Shown piece after piece: positions 17,525 to 27,135 of a stretch of DNA of 40,361 nt; the stretch's first letter is position 1; each line of letters starts with the position of its first letter. Position numbers and translations under genes: made by a program. The DNA lies in NCBI RefSeq assembly GCF_018271975.1, contig NZ_JAGUCN010000038.1, positions 1 through 40,361 on the forward strand. The letters are read 5' to 3'. The DNA comes from Carboxylicivirga mesophila. Lineage in GTDB: Bacteria; Bacteroidota; Bacteroidia; Bacteroidales; Marinilabiliaceae. The notes beneath the pieces are model-generated. The model searched no databases. It was given only the letters and a program-made list of their open reading frames with translations, and was not told where the DNA came from.

Positions 17525-17874
17525 TGTTTTCATCCATGTCAGTTGAGGTTTACAAGTTTCATAAATGTTCCTGATAAAGAATCTAGTGATTTGCAATAGT
17601 AGTCTGTAAGTCGAGATTATTTACTCCAAAGCATACTGGAAAAGGGTATTCAATAAACTACCTGGAAATGAAGTCATTTATTTATGTGTCTGTTAGTGAG
17701 GTGTTGGGTATGATTCAGTTAGTGAGTACTTTGTGTTGAGTCAACGTAGTTAAAGTGAGGTGGCAGGTAAGTGATGAAGTACTCCTTTTTTATCGATTGC
17801 AGAACATGGTCTGTAGTTTTGATTCAGACAATTAAGTCACTAATAAAATCAGTTTAATTTTAAAACTACAAAAC
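17525..17874. other. Leader region of the second glucanase unit
   Basis: No gene is visible. The right half holds the promoter described at 17743-17821. A small hairpin (GTCTG at 17809-17813 with CAGAC at 17825-17829) overlaps the -7 box. Confidence 0.5.
17743..17821 (+). promoter_or_regulatory. Glucanase promoter 2: 20-bp element plus TAnnTTTG box
   Basis: The 20-bp element at 17743-17762 is identical to that at 14670-14689. The -7 box TAGTTTTG (17814-17821) again begins exactly 71 bp after the element start. Similarity continues past the 20 bp (matching G-T-A-T-TGA-GT positions over the next 18 bp). No -33 TTTG box is present. The carbohydrate-binding protein starts 53 bp after the -7 box. 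Confidence 0.7.
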
Positions 17875-19164
17875 ATGAAAAAACTCTACACCCTTTTTGT
17901 AATTTCTATGCTCGCTGCTACAATGGCATCGGCTCAGAGTACACACACTATTGATTTTGAACCTGCCGGCATTGGCGCTGCTTGGAATTGGGTAGTGGCC
18001 GAAAACGGAGATAATCCGGCTCTTGAATTTGTAGCTAATCCTGATGCTTCAGGTATTAATACATCGGCAACTGTTGCCAAGTTTACTGCAAAACAAACCG
18101 GAAATCCCTGGGCTCTTTTCTTTACCTCTGATGACGGGGAATTTACTTTTGATGCCTCCAATGCTACAGTAAAGATGATGGTTTACAAGTCAAGCTCTTA
18201 CGATGTTGCTTTTAAGGTTGAGGGGGGAAGTGCTAAAGAAATACGACTGACTTATCCTGAAAATTCTGCTAATACCTGGGTGGAATTAACATTTGATTTC
18301 TCAAGCGAGATTGGTAAAACCTTCAATAAATTGGTTATTATACCTGATTTTGACACCCGAAGTGCAGATACTGAGATTTTTATCGACAATATTCAGGTGC
18401 CCGATGGTGTTGTTGCTGCTCCTTTAAGCGAGCCATCAGTAGCGGCAACAACTCCAACATACGATCAGGCTGATGTTAAAGCAATATACAGTGATGCATA
18501 TGCAGCACCTGGTAATCCCAATTATAATCCGGGATGGGGACAAGCAACAGCCATGTCGATTGTGGAAGTTGATGGTAATCCAACCATTAAATATGAGGGT
18601 CTAACCTACCAGGGCAATACGTTTGATGCCATAGATGCTTCAGGTATGGACTACCTGCACGTTGATGTATGGACACCAGATGGAACTTTGCTAAGAGTAT
18701 CGCCTATTAATACCTCAGTTGGACAGGAAGCTGCTTACAATTTCGGCACATTAGCTTCAGAAACATGGATTAGTGTTGATATTTCGTTAAGTCATTTTAC
18801 AGATGCTAATGCTGCTTTAAGCTTTGCAGCAATTGATCAATTAAAATTTGACTCGCAGGTAACCGGTGGCGAGCCGTTTAACCTTGGTACTTTCTATATT
18901 GACAATATCTACTTCTATAAATCTACAGCCACAGCTATCGATGCCCATCAGCAAAGTAAGCTCAGAGTATTTCCAAATCCGGTTGAAGATATGCTTCATA
19001 TAGAAGGTATTGCAGATACAGAATTGATAGAATTGTATAGCGTAACAGGGAGTTTGATTAAGCGTGTGCCTGTTACCGGAGGTACCATCTCTATGGCTGA
19101 GCTTAATAAAGGCGTGTACTTCATTAAAGCCAACAAGCAAACCATTAAAATCATTAAAAAGTAA
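17875..19164 (+). CDS. Secreted two-module carbohydrate-binding protein with T9SS domain
   Basis: A 429-residue protein with a signal peptide (MKKLYTLFVISMLAATMASA) and no recognisable catalytic domain. Residues about 22-177 form a beta-sandwich module related to the N-terminus of the GH16 enzyme at 15845. Residues about 190-355 form a second module beginning PTYDQADVKAIYSDAY and including NPGWGQ and YEGLTYQGNTFDAIDASGMDYLHVDVWTP, a module often joined to Bacteroidota GH16 enzymes. A T9SS sorting domain (about 358-429, with VFPNPVEDM) ends it. It is the first gene of the unit that continues with GH16 and GH81, so it is probably a surface glycan-binding protein that holds beta-1,3-glucan for these enzymes, a job done elsewhere by SusD-like or SusE-like proteins. 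The binding function is inferred. Confidence 0.75.
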   Translation: MKKLYTLFVISMLAATMASAQSTHTIDFEPAGIGAAWNWVVAENGDNPALEFVANPDASGINTSATVAKFTAKQTGNPWALFFTSDDGEFTFDASNATVKMMVYKSSSYDVAFKVEGGSAKEIRLTYPENSANTWVELTFDFSSEIGKTFNKLVIIPDFDTRSADTEIFIDNIQVPDGVVAAPLSEPSVAATTPTYDQADVKAIYSDAYAAPGNPNYNPGWGQATAMSIVEVDGNPTIKYEGLTYQGNTFDAIDASGMDYLHVDVWTPDGTLLRVSPINTSVGQEAAYNFGTLASETWISVDISLSHFTDANAALSFAAIDQLKFDSQVTGGEPFNLGTFYIDNIYFYKSTATAIDAHQQSKLRVFPNPVEDMLHIEGIADTELIELYSVTGSLIKRVPVTGGTISMAELNKGVYFIKANKQTIKIIKK

Positions 19165-19180
19165 TTTGCTGATTTAGTTT

Positions 19181-19233
19181 AAGCCTCACCAGCCCAGGCA
19201 CACCGTCCAATAGTTTGAGCTGGTGAGCTGCTT
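19181..19233 (+). other. Intercistronic hairpin before second GH16 gene
   Basis: CTCACCAGC (19185-19193) pairs perfectly with GCTGGTGAG (19219-19227); outer AAGC/GCTT pairing (19181-19184 with 19230-19233) extends it. No T tract follows. It may act as a partial terminator or protect the upstream mRNA, so that the binding protein is made in larger amounts than the enzymes. Confidence 0.55.
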
Positions 19234-19265
19234 TAATAACAAGGGGAAAATAAGGACTCAAAAGA

Positions 19266-21971
19266 ATGAAGAATCTGGTATTAGTTATATTATTTAGTTT
19301 ACCATTGGCCATCTGGGCGCAAGATTATCAGTTGGTGTGGGAAGAGAATTTCGATGGAAACAGTTTAAATCCATCGGTATGGAATATAGAACAGCAAGTG
19401 GGTGTATGGAACACCGAAGCCAACCAGGAGTTGCAGCATTATAAGGCTGACAATGTAAGCGTGGGCGATGATGGCAATGGAAATAATTGTTTGATTTTAA
19501 CGGCCAGGCGTGAAGCCTATAATGGCTATCAATTTACTTCGGGTCGCATTAATACCGGCGGAAAGTTTGCGTTTCGCTATGGTAGAATAGAGGCCAGAAT
19601 AAAATTGCCGGATATGGCCAACGGCCTGTGGCCAGCCTTTTGGTTATTAGGCAATTCAACGAATGTGTGGCCGGCATGTGGCGAAATTGATATTATGGAA
19701 GCCGGGCATGCAGATGGTATTGCAGCTAACAAACAAAACACCCTGTTTGGAGGTGCTCTGCATTGGCAGCATGCGGGTAATTATGCCGGTTATGGTACAA
19801 CAGCCGAAGCACCAACAGGCCTGAATACTGATTTCCATACTTTCGCCATGGAATGGACACCAACCAATATCAGCATGTACCTCGATGGTAGCTCCACTCC
19901 TTATTATTCGATGAATGTAGATGGAGCTGATGCTGAGGAGTTTCGTGATTACTCAATGCATATTATTTTAAACCTTGCCGTTGGTGGGATGTTCCCCGGT
20001 ATATATGACCAGGCAGGTATAACTGCTCAATTGCCAGCTGAAATGCTCGTTGATTATATCAGAGTATATCAGAAAACAGGTGAAGGTGAAATAGAAGGTG
20101 CCGCACCTCTTTATGGTAATCTGGGAGTGTATGTTGACGATACCAACTGCGAAAACTACCTTGACTTTAATTTTGATGCCACCCTGTCAACGACCGGGAC
20201 AACCGATAGAGCAGGCGAAACAGCCAAGGAAGGTACGGACGTGTTATCGTATAACCTGGTAAATGGTCAACCTTATTCGTTATCAGTTTTCTCCGAAGCT
20301 GTTAAGAACCTTTCAGAAATAAAAAATAGTGGCAGCCTGGATGTATACCTGAAAACTAATTCCGGTTCAGATATTCAGATTGGACTGGGTGATGCCACCG
20401 GTGCTGAGAGCTGGGTTACTTTAAGTGCCTCATCGGACTATAACTGCAGCAGAGATGGCTCATGGTCGAGGGTCGTTATCCCTTTTACGGCCTTTACGGG
20501 CCTGGATTTTACTCAAATTGATGATGTATTGTTGCTGAAAGGTACACCTTCGGCCGCTGCGTATCTCTCTATTGATAAAGTTATATTGTCAAACTTGACA
20601 GCTAACTTTGAGTTATTCGGCATTTTTACCAATAATCCTTCCATTACTGAGGGGTTTATCATTGATGATATTTCCGGTCATTTATATGTGTGGAACAATA
20701 CCATGCAGGCCATTGAGGCGGCACCTGCCTATGATGGAACTGATGTGTTGGCGTTTTCATCACCGGCTACCAATACCTGGTTTGGTTATAGCCTTACATC
20801 AGATGCAGGTATTGATTTGGAACAATTTAGTAATGGGTACCTGAAACTGGCATTGCGAAGCTCATCGACCGATAATTTCTGGATTGGGGTAGGCGGCGCC
20901 AACGATACTGAAGCACGGGTAGCATTTAATAATGGCTCAGATCCATATGGATTTGCAAGAGATGGCCAATGGCACCGCATAACCATTCCGGTGAGCGATT
21001 TGTTAGCACAGGGTCTGGACTTGTCGGCTTGTGGCAACGTATTTATGCTGGGCGGCGAGCCATATATTGCTGATGTATTGGTGGATGATATCTATTTTTC
21101 AGCCATTGCAGCAGATACCGAAAACACCGCTCTTAATCCGGACAGGAATGCCAGCCTGATTGAAGATGATGAATATACCATTGTGACAGATTATTATGGT
21201 ATCTACTCCGAGAATCCTGATATCAACAATAAGTTCTTAATTGATGATGTTGATGGACATATCTATATATGGGACAATACATTGTCGGCTCTTAATGGTG
21301 GTTCTGCCTATGATGGTACAGAACACCTGTATTTTACCAGCAACAATGTGGGGTGGTATGGTTTTGGTATATTTTCAGATAACGCTTTGGATTTAAGTCA
21401 TTTTGAGAACGGTTATCTGGCGCTTTCCTTAAAAACAAGCAGTTCAGCCGATTTTTGGGTGGGGATGCAGGGAGCAGCAGGCAGTGAAGGGCGTATTACC
21501 TTTAGTGCAGCTTCAGCCTACAATTTTCCTCGGGACGGTCAATGGCACCGCATATTAATACCCATGTCTGAACTAACAGCTCAGGGACTACAGCTGTTTG
21601 CCTGTGGCAATATTTTTATGCTTGGAGGTTCGGAAATAAGTGATATTGCGATTGATGATGTGATATTAACGGTTGGGGCTGCTCAGCCTTCAAATCCGGC
21701 TGTTGATGGGGCCACAGGCATTTTCTCAGCTATAAATACAGAAGTAAGTGTAATGCCTAATCCTTGTGTCAGTGAGCTGATTTGTAAGGCCCAATCAGAC
21801 ATTGCTTCTATTGAGTTATTCAATCAGATGGGTAAACTCAGTGCGTCTAAAGCTAATGTGGGTAGTGCACAATCAATAATGCCTGTCGGACACTTGGCAC
21901 CGGGCGTTTACATCGCTGTCATTAAACTCACCAACGAGCAGGTAATTATCAAAAAAGTGGTGAAAAACTAA
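19266..21971 (+). CDS. GH16 family beta-1,3-glucanase with three C-terminal binding-type modules and T9SS domain
   Basis: A 901-residue secreted enzyme. A signal peptide (about 1-18) leads directly into the GH16 domain (about 22-270). The active site GEIDIMEAGH gives nucleophile E140, D142 and acid/base E145; NGLWPAFWLLG is the usual substrate-cleft segment. Three tandem beta-sandwich modules of about 165 residues follow (about 278-446, 447-617, 638-805). Modules two and three are clearly duplicated: both contain G-I-x-x-x-NP, I-DD-x-x-GH-x-Y-W-N, RDGQWHRI and ACGN-FMLGG. They resemble the ExoP galactose-binding-like domain found in glucan-active enzymes. A T9SS domain ends the protein (about 824-901). 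It probably acts on insoluble or branched beta-1,3-glucan outside the cell. It differs from the GH16 at 15845 in domain order, so the two likely have different roles. Confidence 0.92.
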   Translation: MKNLVLVILFSLPLAIWAQDYQLVWEENFDGNSLNPSVWNIEQQVGVWNTEANQELQHYKADNVSVGDDGNGNNCLILTARREAYNGYQFTSGRINTGGKFAFRYGRIEARIKLPDMANGLWPAFWLLGNSTNVWPACGEIDIMEAGHADGIAANKQNTLFGGALHWQHAGNYAGYGTTAEAPTGLNTDFHTFAMEWTPTNISMYLDGSSTPYYSMNVDGADAEEFRDYSMHIILNLAVGGMFPGIYDQAGITAQLPAEMLVDYIRVYQKTGEGEIEGAAPLYGNLGVYVDDTNCENYLDFNFDATLSTTGTTDRAGETAKEGTDVLSYNLVNGQPYSLSVFSEAVKNLSEIKNSGSLDVYLKTNSGSDIQIGLGDATGAESWVTLSASSDYNCSRDGSWSRVVIPFTAFTGLDFTQIDDVLLLKGTPSAAAYLSIDKVILSNLTANFELFGIFTNNPSITEGFIIDDISGHLYVWNNTMQAIEAAPAYDGTDVLAFSSPATNTWFGYSLTSDAGIDLEQFSNGYLKLALRSSSTDNFWIGVGGANDTEARVAFNNGSDPYGFARDGQWHRITIPVSDLLAQGLDLSACGNVFMLGGEPYIADVLVDDIYFSAIAADTENTALNPDRNASLIEDDEYTIVTDYYGIYSENPDINNKFLIDDVDGHIYIWDNTLSALNGGSAYDGTEHLYFTSNNVGWYGFGIFSDNALDLSHFENGYLALSLKTSSSADFWVGMQGAAGSEGRITFSAASAYNFPRDGQWHRILIPMSELTAQGLQLFACGNIFMLGGSEISDIAIDDVILTVGAAQPSNPAVDGATGIFSAINTEVSVMPNPCVSELICKAQSDIASIELFNQMGKLSASKANVGSAQSIMPVGHLAPGVYIAVIKLTNEQVIIKKVVKN

Positions 21972-22022
21972 TCACAGCCAGTAGCCATCAATAAAACAAT
22001 GACTAACCAAACCTGCATTATT

Positions 22023-22057
22023 ACTACTTGTTGGGGGTATGCCCCCCGATAAGTAGT
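22023..22057 (+). other. Intercistronic hairpin before GH81 gene
   Basis: ACTACTT (22023-22029) pairs with AAGTAGT (22051-22057), and inside it GGGGG (22033-22037) pairs with CCCCC (22042-22046) around a TATG loop. No T tract follows. Like the hairpin at 19181-19233, it stands between genes of one apparent operon and may lower expression of the last gene or stabilise the upstream message. Confidence 0.55.
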
Positions 22058-22151
22058 GTATTAATTCACTCAAAATTGATGGAATGGCCGGATGGCATTA
22101 CTATTAACCAGGTCTGCTGTTGCATCATATTTTGGATAATCGTTAAATCAC

Positions 22152-25100
22152 ATGGAAATAAAACACCTGAAAAAGGTACATAAAGGACTTTCTTTCTTGC
22201 TGCTAATTGTGTTAACAATGCTCCTTTTGGTTATTGTTGAGGGTAAGGCGCAAACAGTGAGTGTGGGCAGTGGCAGTTATACAACCTCATTTCCCGGAGT
22301 GGATGCGGCCGGACGTAACGGCTATCCTTCAGGTTTGCCTCAGCTTAGTGGTAATGCAGTGGGTAAACCCGTGCCAACGAACGACTGGTGGTCAAGACTA
22401 ATTAAAGAGAATCATACCGCCAATATGTACAATTACCCCTTGGGTTTACAGAGCAGAACCGATGGGTTGGTTGTCAGTTATATTCCATGGGGTGTTTATG
22501 GCGATCAGGAACCGATTGTGGTGGGTGTCGAATCATTAAATGCAGCTCAAGCCACGGTATCTGATTATTCCGATTGGACCGTGACGATGGATTGGAATGA
22601 TGGTTCACATAATTTTAATGCCACTGCAGGTATTGGCATGCCATTTTTGTATTTCACTAAGGGCAGCAGTGATGTGGCTGAGATAACTGTTAATGCCGGT
22701 ACGGCAGCTATATCCGATGAAATGCTGCTGATAACCAATGCCGCCAGTGGTGCTGATTTTGTTGCTTATGCACCAACAGGAAGTACATGGACACAAAATG
22801 GCAATACGTATACTTCAACTTTAAACGGTCAAAATTACTGGTCGATGGCCATGCTGCCTTTGACCACAACTGATGTGGCAAGCACTGCGGCTGCCTATAA
22901 GGCTTACGCCTATGTTTTCCCAACAGGCACCACTACCTCATGGTCGTACAACGAAACAACATCCGTATTGCGAACTGATTTTACAGTGACCACCGAGGTG
23001 AAAGAGGGGAGTGCAAGCAACATGCTTTTGGGGTTACTGCCGCATCAATGGGCAAACCTGGCCGGTGATTCACCACAGCCTAACGGAGACAGTTATCCTT
23101 CGGTAAGGGGAGAGCTAAAAACACTGGCCGGTAATACCTTCAGCGTGGAGAATACCTATCAGGGCATTTTACCCACTCTGCCTTATCTGGCCAATTACAG
23201 CCAGGGTTTTAGTCCTGCTGAACTGACGGCTAAAATTAAGCTGATTGAAAATGACCAGCTGGCAACCTGGACTGACTCCTACAACGAGGGGCAAGTTATG
23301 AACCGTTTGATTCAGACGGCTCGCATAGCCGATCAGATGGGCATGACAGAAGCGCGTGACAAAATGGTGGCCACCGTTAAAGAACGATTGGAAGACTGGC
23401 TAAGCTATCAGTCGGGTGAAGTGGCCTTTTTATTCTACTACAATAATACATGGTCAGCCATGTTGGGCTATCCGGCAGGTCATGGTCAGGATACCAATAT
23501 CAACGACCACCATTTTCATTGGGGGTATTTTATCCATGCAGCGGCTTTTATGGAGCAGTTTGAGCCCGGGTGGGCAGCGCAATGGGGAGATATGATTAAC
23601 CTGTTGGTTAGAGATGCAGCCTCGCAGAACCGTAATGATGATAAATTTCCTTTCCTGCGTAACTTTAGTCCTTATGCAGGACATTGCTGGGCCAATGGTT
23701 TTGCCAGCTTCCCGCAGGGTAACGATCAGGAGTCTACTTCAGAGAGTATGCAGTTTAACTCATCTTTAATCCACTGGGGAAGCATCACCGGTAATGATGA
23801 AATACGCGATTTAGGTATCTACCTTTATACCACCGAACAAACCGCTATTGAAGAATACTGGTTTGATATGTACGAGCGCAATTTCAAGCAGGATCAACCC
23901 TATAGCCTGGTCTCACGGGTGTGGGGTAACTCATACGACAACGGTACTTTCTGGACATCCGATATTGCAGCATCCTATGGTATTGAGATGTACCCTATTC
24001 ATGGGGGTTCGCTATATCTGGGGCACAATACGGCGTATGTGGAAAAGTTATGGAATGAAATAAAAGCCAATACTGGCATCATGAACAATGAGGAAAACCC
24101 AAATCTGTGGCATGATGTGATGTGGGAATACCAGTCCTTTATTGATCCGGAAGGAGCCATCGCTTTGTATAATTCTTATCCTGATCGCCACCTTAAATTT
24201 GGCGTATCCGATGCGCAAACTTATCACTGGTTACATAATATGAGTGCCATGGGGCAGGTGAATAGTGGTGTTACGGCAGATTACCCCATTGCTGTGGTCT
24301 TTGATAATGATGGTGACAAGACTTACGTAGCCCATAACTACACAAGTAGTCCTTTAACGGTTACTTTTTCAGATGGCTACGAACTGTATGTGCCGGCCAA
24401 TGCCATGGCCACCAGTAAAGATATTGATGCGTCAGGTGTGTTGAGTGCTGACTTTACGAGGGCTTATGCCAATGGTAGTGTTAATTTATTGCTTGAAGCA
24501 ACAGGCAACGGCATTACCAAAGTAGAGTTTTACGATGGTAATAGTTTGATAGTTTCAAAAACGCTTGCGCCATATACCTGCAAAGCGGAGAACCTGACGC
24601 TTGGGATGCATGGTTTATATGCTAAGGTTTATGTGGATGAAAACTTTGTGGTGAGTAATACCATTGATGTGCAGGTGGGAGAACAAGTGCCTTATCTGGG
24701 TGCAGCATCTGAACTGCCGGGCATCATTGAGCCTGGTAACTACGATAAGTTTGAAGGGGGAAAGGCAAATAACATCGCCTATCTTGATCTTTCACCTGGT
24801 AATGCAGGCGATTACCGTATGGATGAAGATGTGGATGCTGCTTCGGATAATGATGAAGGCAAGACTATTGGCTGGATTGCAGGTGGTGAATGGACTGAAT
24901 ATACCGTGAATGTTTCTCAATCAGGACTGTATTCCATGAGTTTCCGTTATGCTTCAGGCAATGCGGCCGGAGGAGGGCCTTTTTCAGTACTGGTGGATGG
25001 GCAAAGTGTGGCTTCCAACATTAGTGTGCCCTCAACGTCTACTACATCATGGGATGTGTGGGCTACTAAAAGCGTTGCTGATCTGCCATTAACAGAAGGT

Positions 25101-26918
25101 GAGCATACTTTACGACTGGAGTTTGCAGCAGGTGAGTTTAACCTGGGACAAATGACCTTTAGCCGCACTGGCGATATTCCCTATTCTTATCCAATAGCTT
25201 CGGCAGGTGTTGACATTAAAGTGCTTTGGCCCTTGTCAACAGCTACGCTGGATGCCACAGCCAGCAGCGAATCGAGCGGACAGACGCTAAGCTATCAATG
25301 GACACAGCTATATGGACCATCGGTGGTGACATACGATGATAATACCCTGGCACAGCCTGTTATCAGTGGTTTACTGGAGGGGGTTTATCGCTTCAGGCTG
25401 GAAGTGAGTAATGAAGATATGCGCACATCAAATGATGAAGTGTTAGTGATAGTGAGCAGCACAGCGAATATACCACCAAATGTAACCTTGACGGCTCCTG
25501 AGGAAGGTGCCACCTACAAGGAAGGGGATGAAATTACAATTGCGGCCAGTGCAAGTGATCTGGATGGCTCCATTCAACGGGTGGACTTTTATCAAAATGG
25601 CATGCTGATCGAGTCGGATGATACAGCTCCATATACCATTCAATGGACAGGGACAGCAGGTGATTATGCCCTCACAGCCAAGGCCATTGATGATGGAGGT
25701 GCTATGGCTGAGTCACAAACCGTAAATGTTTCCTTTGCCGAAGTACGTTCATGTACCATCAACTCAACGGAGGCTCAGCAGGGTATCTTTGATATAGGCT
25801 ATCAGTTTGTTTTTGAAACGGTGGGGAGCGATGTGTATATATCCTGCGAACTACTGGATGATGAAGTAGGAACGATAGCTTACTTATGGACACAGGATCC
25901 ATTTTCTGAAACCAGTATGAATCATGTGGATGGGCGTAAATTCTCAACCGTTTTGGGTAGTCAGACACAGGGGGTGACCATAACCGTGGCTGTTAAATTT
26001 GCCTTTTCCGGCGGCCTGGCAGTCACTGAATATGTATCTTACATGGTTGGTGATAACTGCGAACCGGACTTTGAAGAGCCAACAAACTTCACCGCAGCTG
26101 TTGGAACCGTCACCCAGTCAAGTGTAGAGTTACTTTTACAGGCCAGCGATAACTCCGGAGGCGTGATTTATCAAATTAGTTACAATGGCCAAACCAAGCT
26201 GGCCACTGCTGAATCGGGCGTAGAGCTAAGCTATGAGGTTACAGGCTTAAGTGCCAGCACAGCATATAACTTTTCGATTGTTGCAGCCGATAATGCGGGC
26301 AATGTGGCTGCCAATAGTCCTGTTGTGTTAAATGCCACCACCTCAGAAAGTGCCAACGACGCCTGTGCAGGCACTGAAGTAGAGGCTTCGCAAGGTGCAT
26401 TTGAGGTAGGCTATAACTATGCTTTCTCTACTTCAGGCACCGATGTGACAGTCAGTTTTGAATTATTGGATGATAAGGATGGGCAGGTGGCCTATTTATG
26501 GAACTACACTAATGGCTTTGCAGAATCTGCTATGTCGAATAATAATGGGGTGTTCACCACCACATTGAGCAATCAAACACCGGGTGCTGTTCTTCAGTTA
26601 GCTTGTAAGTTTGCATTCGCTGGTGGTATGTCTGTTACAAAGATATTCTCCTACACGGTAGGAGACAATTGTGTAGCCACCGGCATAGAGACAAATCCAG
26701 GTGTATTGAGAGCGCCGTATCCTAACCCCGTGAATACATGGCTGAATCTTGAGCTGCCGGAAGATCATTCTGTGATTAAAGTGTTTGATATGAAAGGCAA
26801 TGCGTTGGATGTCATTAGTGTGACTGGCAAAACCTGTCAATATCAGATGGGAGCTTATCCTGCAGGTATTTACTTCTTTATTATTAACGGACAGTCCTAT
26901 AAGATTATTAAAAAATAA
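22152..26918 (+). CDS. GH81 endo-beta-1,3-glucanase with CBM6, PKD-like, Ig-like, FN3 and T9SS domains
   Basis: A 1588-residue secreted enzyme with a long hydrophobic signal (about 1-34). The GH81 domain covers about 35-745. It carries NDHHFHWGYF, with the catalytic acid D452, and GNDQESTSESMQFN, with E527 and E531 four residues apart as in characterised fungal and bacterial GH81 enzymes. Then follow an Ig-like module (about 760-850), CBM6 (about 857-1005), PKD-like (about 1012-1100), a second Ig-like module (about 1103-1195), a C...GDNC module (about 1201-1303), FN3 (about 1308-1398), a second C...GDNC module (about 1405-1507) and a T9SS domain (about 1512-1588, PYPNPVN). GH81 enzymes cut long-chain beta-1,3-glucan in endo fashion. 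It is the last gene of the binding protein-GH16-GH81 unit. Confidence 0.94.
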   Translation: MEIKHLKKVHKGLSFLLLIVLTMLLLVIVEGKAQTVSVGSGSYTTSFPGVDAAGRNGYPSGLPQLSGNAVGKPVPTNDWWSRLIKENHTANMYNYPLGLQSRTDGLVVSYIPWGVYGDQEPIVVGVESLNAAQATVSDYSDWTVTMDWNDGSHNFNATAGIGMPFLYFTKGSSDVAEITVNAGTAAISDEMLLITNAASGADFVAYAPTGSTWTQNGNTYTSTLNGQNYWSMAMLPLTTTDVASTAAAYKAYAYVFPTGTTTSWSYNETTSVLRTDFTVTTEVKEGSASNMLLGLLPHQWANLAGDSPQPNGDSYPSVRGELKTLAGNTFSVENTYQGILPTLPYLANYSQGFSPAELTAKIKLIENDQLATWTDSYNEGQVMNRLIQTARIADQMGMTEARDKMVATVKERLEDWLSYQSGEVAFLFYYNNTWSAMLGYPAGHGQDTNINDHHFHWGYFIHAAAFMEQFEPGWAAQWGDMINLLVRDAASQNRNDDKFPFLRNFSPYAGHCWANGFASFPQGNDQESTSESMQFNSSLIHWGSITGNDEIRDLGIYLYTTEQTAIEEYWFDMYERNFKQDQPYSLVSRVWGNSYDNGTFWTSDIAASYGIEMYPIHGGSLYLGHNTAYVEKLWNEIKANTGIMNNEENPNLWHDVMWEYQSFIDPEGAIALYNSYPDRHLKFGVSDAQTYHWLHNMSAMGQVNSGVTADYPIAVVFDNDGDKTYVAHNYTSSPLTVTFSDGYELYVPANAMATSKDIDASGVLSADFTRAYANGSVNLLLEATGNGITKVEFYDGNSLIVSKTLAPYTCKAENLTLGMHGLYAKVYVDENFVVSNTIDVQVGEQVPYLGAASELPGIIEPGNYDKFEGGKANNIAYLDLSPGNAGDYRMDEDVDAASDNDEGKTIGWIAGGEWTEYTVNVSQSGLYSMSFRYASGNAAGGGPFSVLVDGQSVASNISVPSTSTTSWDVWATKSVADLPLTEGEHTLRLEFAAGEFNLGQMTFSRTGDIPYSYPIASAGVDIKVLWPLSTATLDATASSESSGQTLSYQWTQLYGPSVVTYDDNTLAQPVISGLLEGVYRFRLEVSNEDMRTSNDEVLVIVSSTANIPPNVTLTAPEEGATYKEGDEITIAASASDLDGSIQRVDFYQNGMLIESDDTAPYTIQWTGTAGDYALTAKAIDDGGAMAESQTVNVSFAEVRSCTINSTEAQQGIFDIGYQFVFETVGSDVYISCELLDDEVGTIAYLWTQDPFSETSMNHVDGRKFSTVLGSQTQGVTITVAVKFAFSGGLAVTEYVSYMVGDNCEPDFEEPTNFTAAVGTVTQSSVELLLQASDNSGGVIYQISYNGQTKLATAESGVELSYEVTGLSASTAYNFSIVAADNAGNVAANSPVVLNATTSESANDACAGTEVEASQGAFEVGYNYAFSTSGTDVTVSFELLDDKDGQVAYLWNYTNGFAESAMSNNNGVFTTTLSNQTPGAVLQLACKFAFAGGMSVTKIFSYTVGDNCVATGIETNPGVLRAPYPNPVNTWLNLELPEDHSVIKVFDMKGNALDVISVTGKTCQYQMGAYPAGIYFFIINGQSYKIIKK

Positions 26919-26995
26919 GCCATTTAAAATCATCGTAGCAACTAAAGTGAAAACAGCAAAGCCTAGGCTAACCGTTGGTTAAAGCAGGCGTATAT

Positions 26996-27029
26996 CAGAA
27001 GTCCATGGAGCTAAACCTGTGGGCTTCTG
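26996..27029 (+). terminator. Terminator after GH81 gene
   Basis: CAGAAGTCC (26996-27004) pairs with GGGCTTCTG (27021-27029) through 9 pairs including one G-U, followed by the T-rich TTATATTTTT. It closes the second glucanase unit, so the regulator gene downstream has its own promoter. Confidence 0.75.
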
Positions 27030-27135
27030 TTATATTTTTATATTTTTAATGCATTAGCGAAAACCGGATAGGCTTTAAGTAGATTAACCATTGAAAACGA
27101 AACGCATCATTTAACTTGTAAATCGTTCATAGCGT

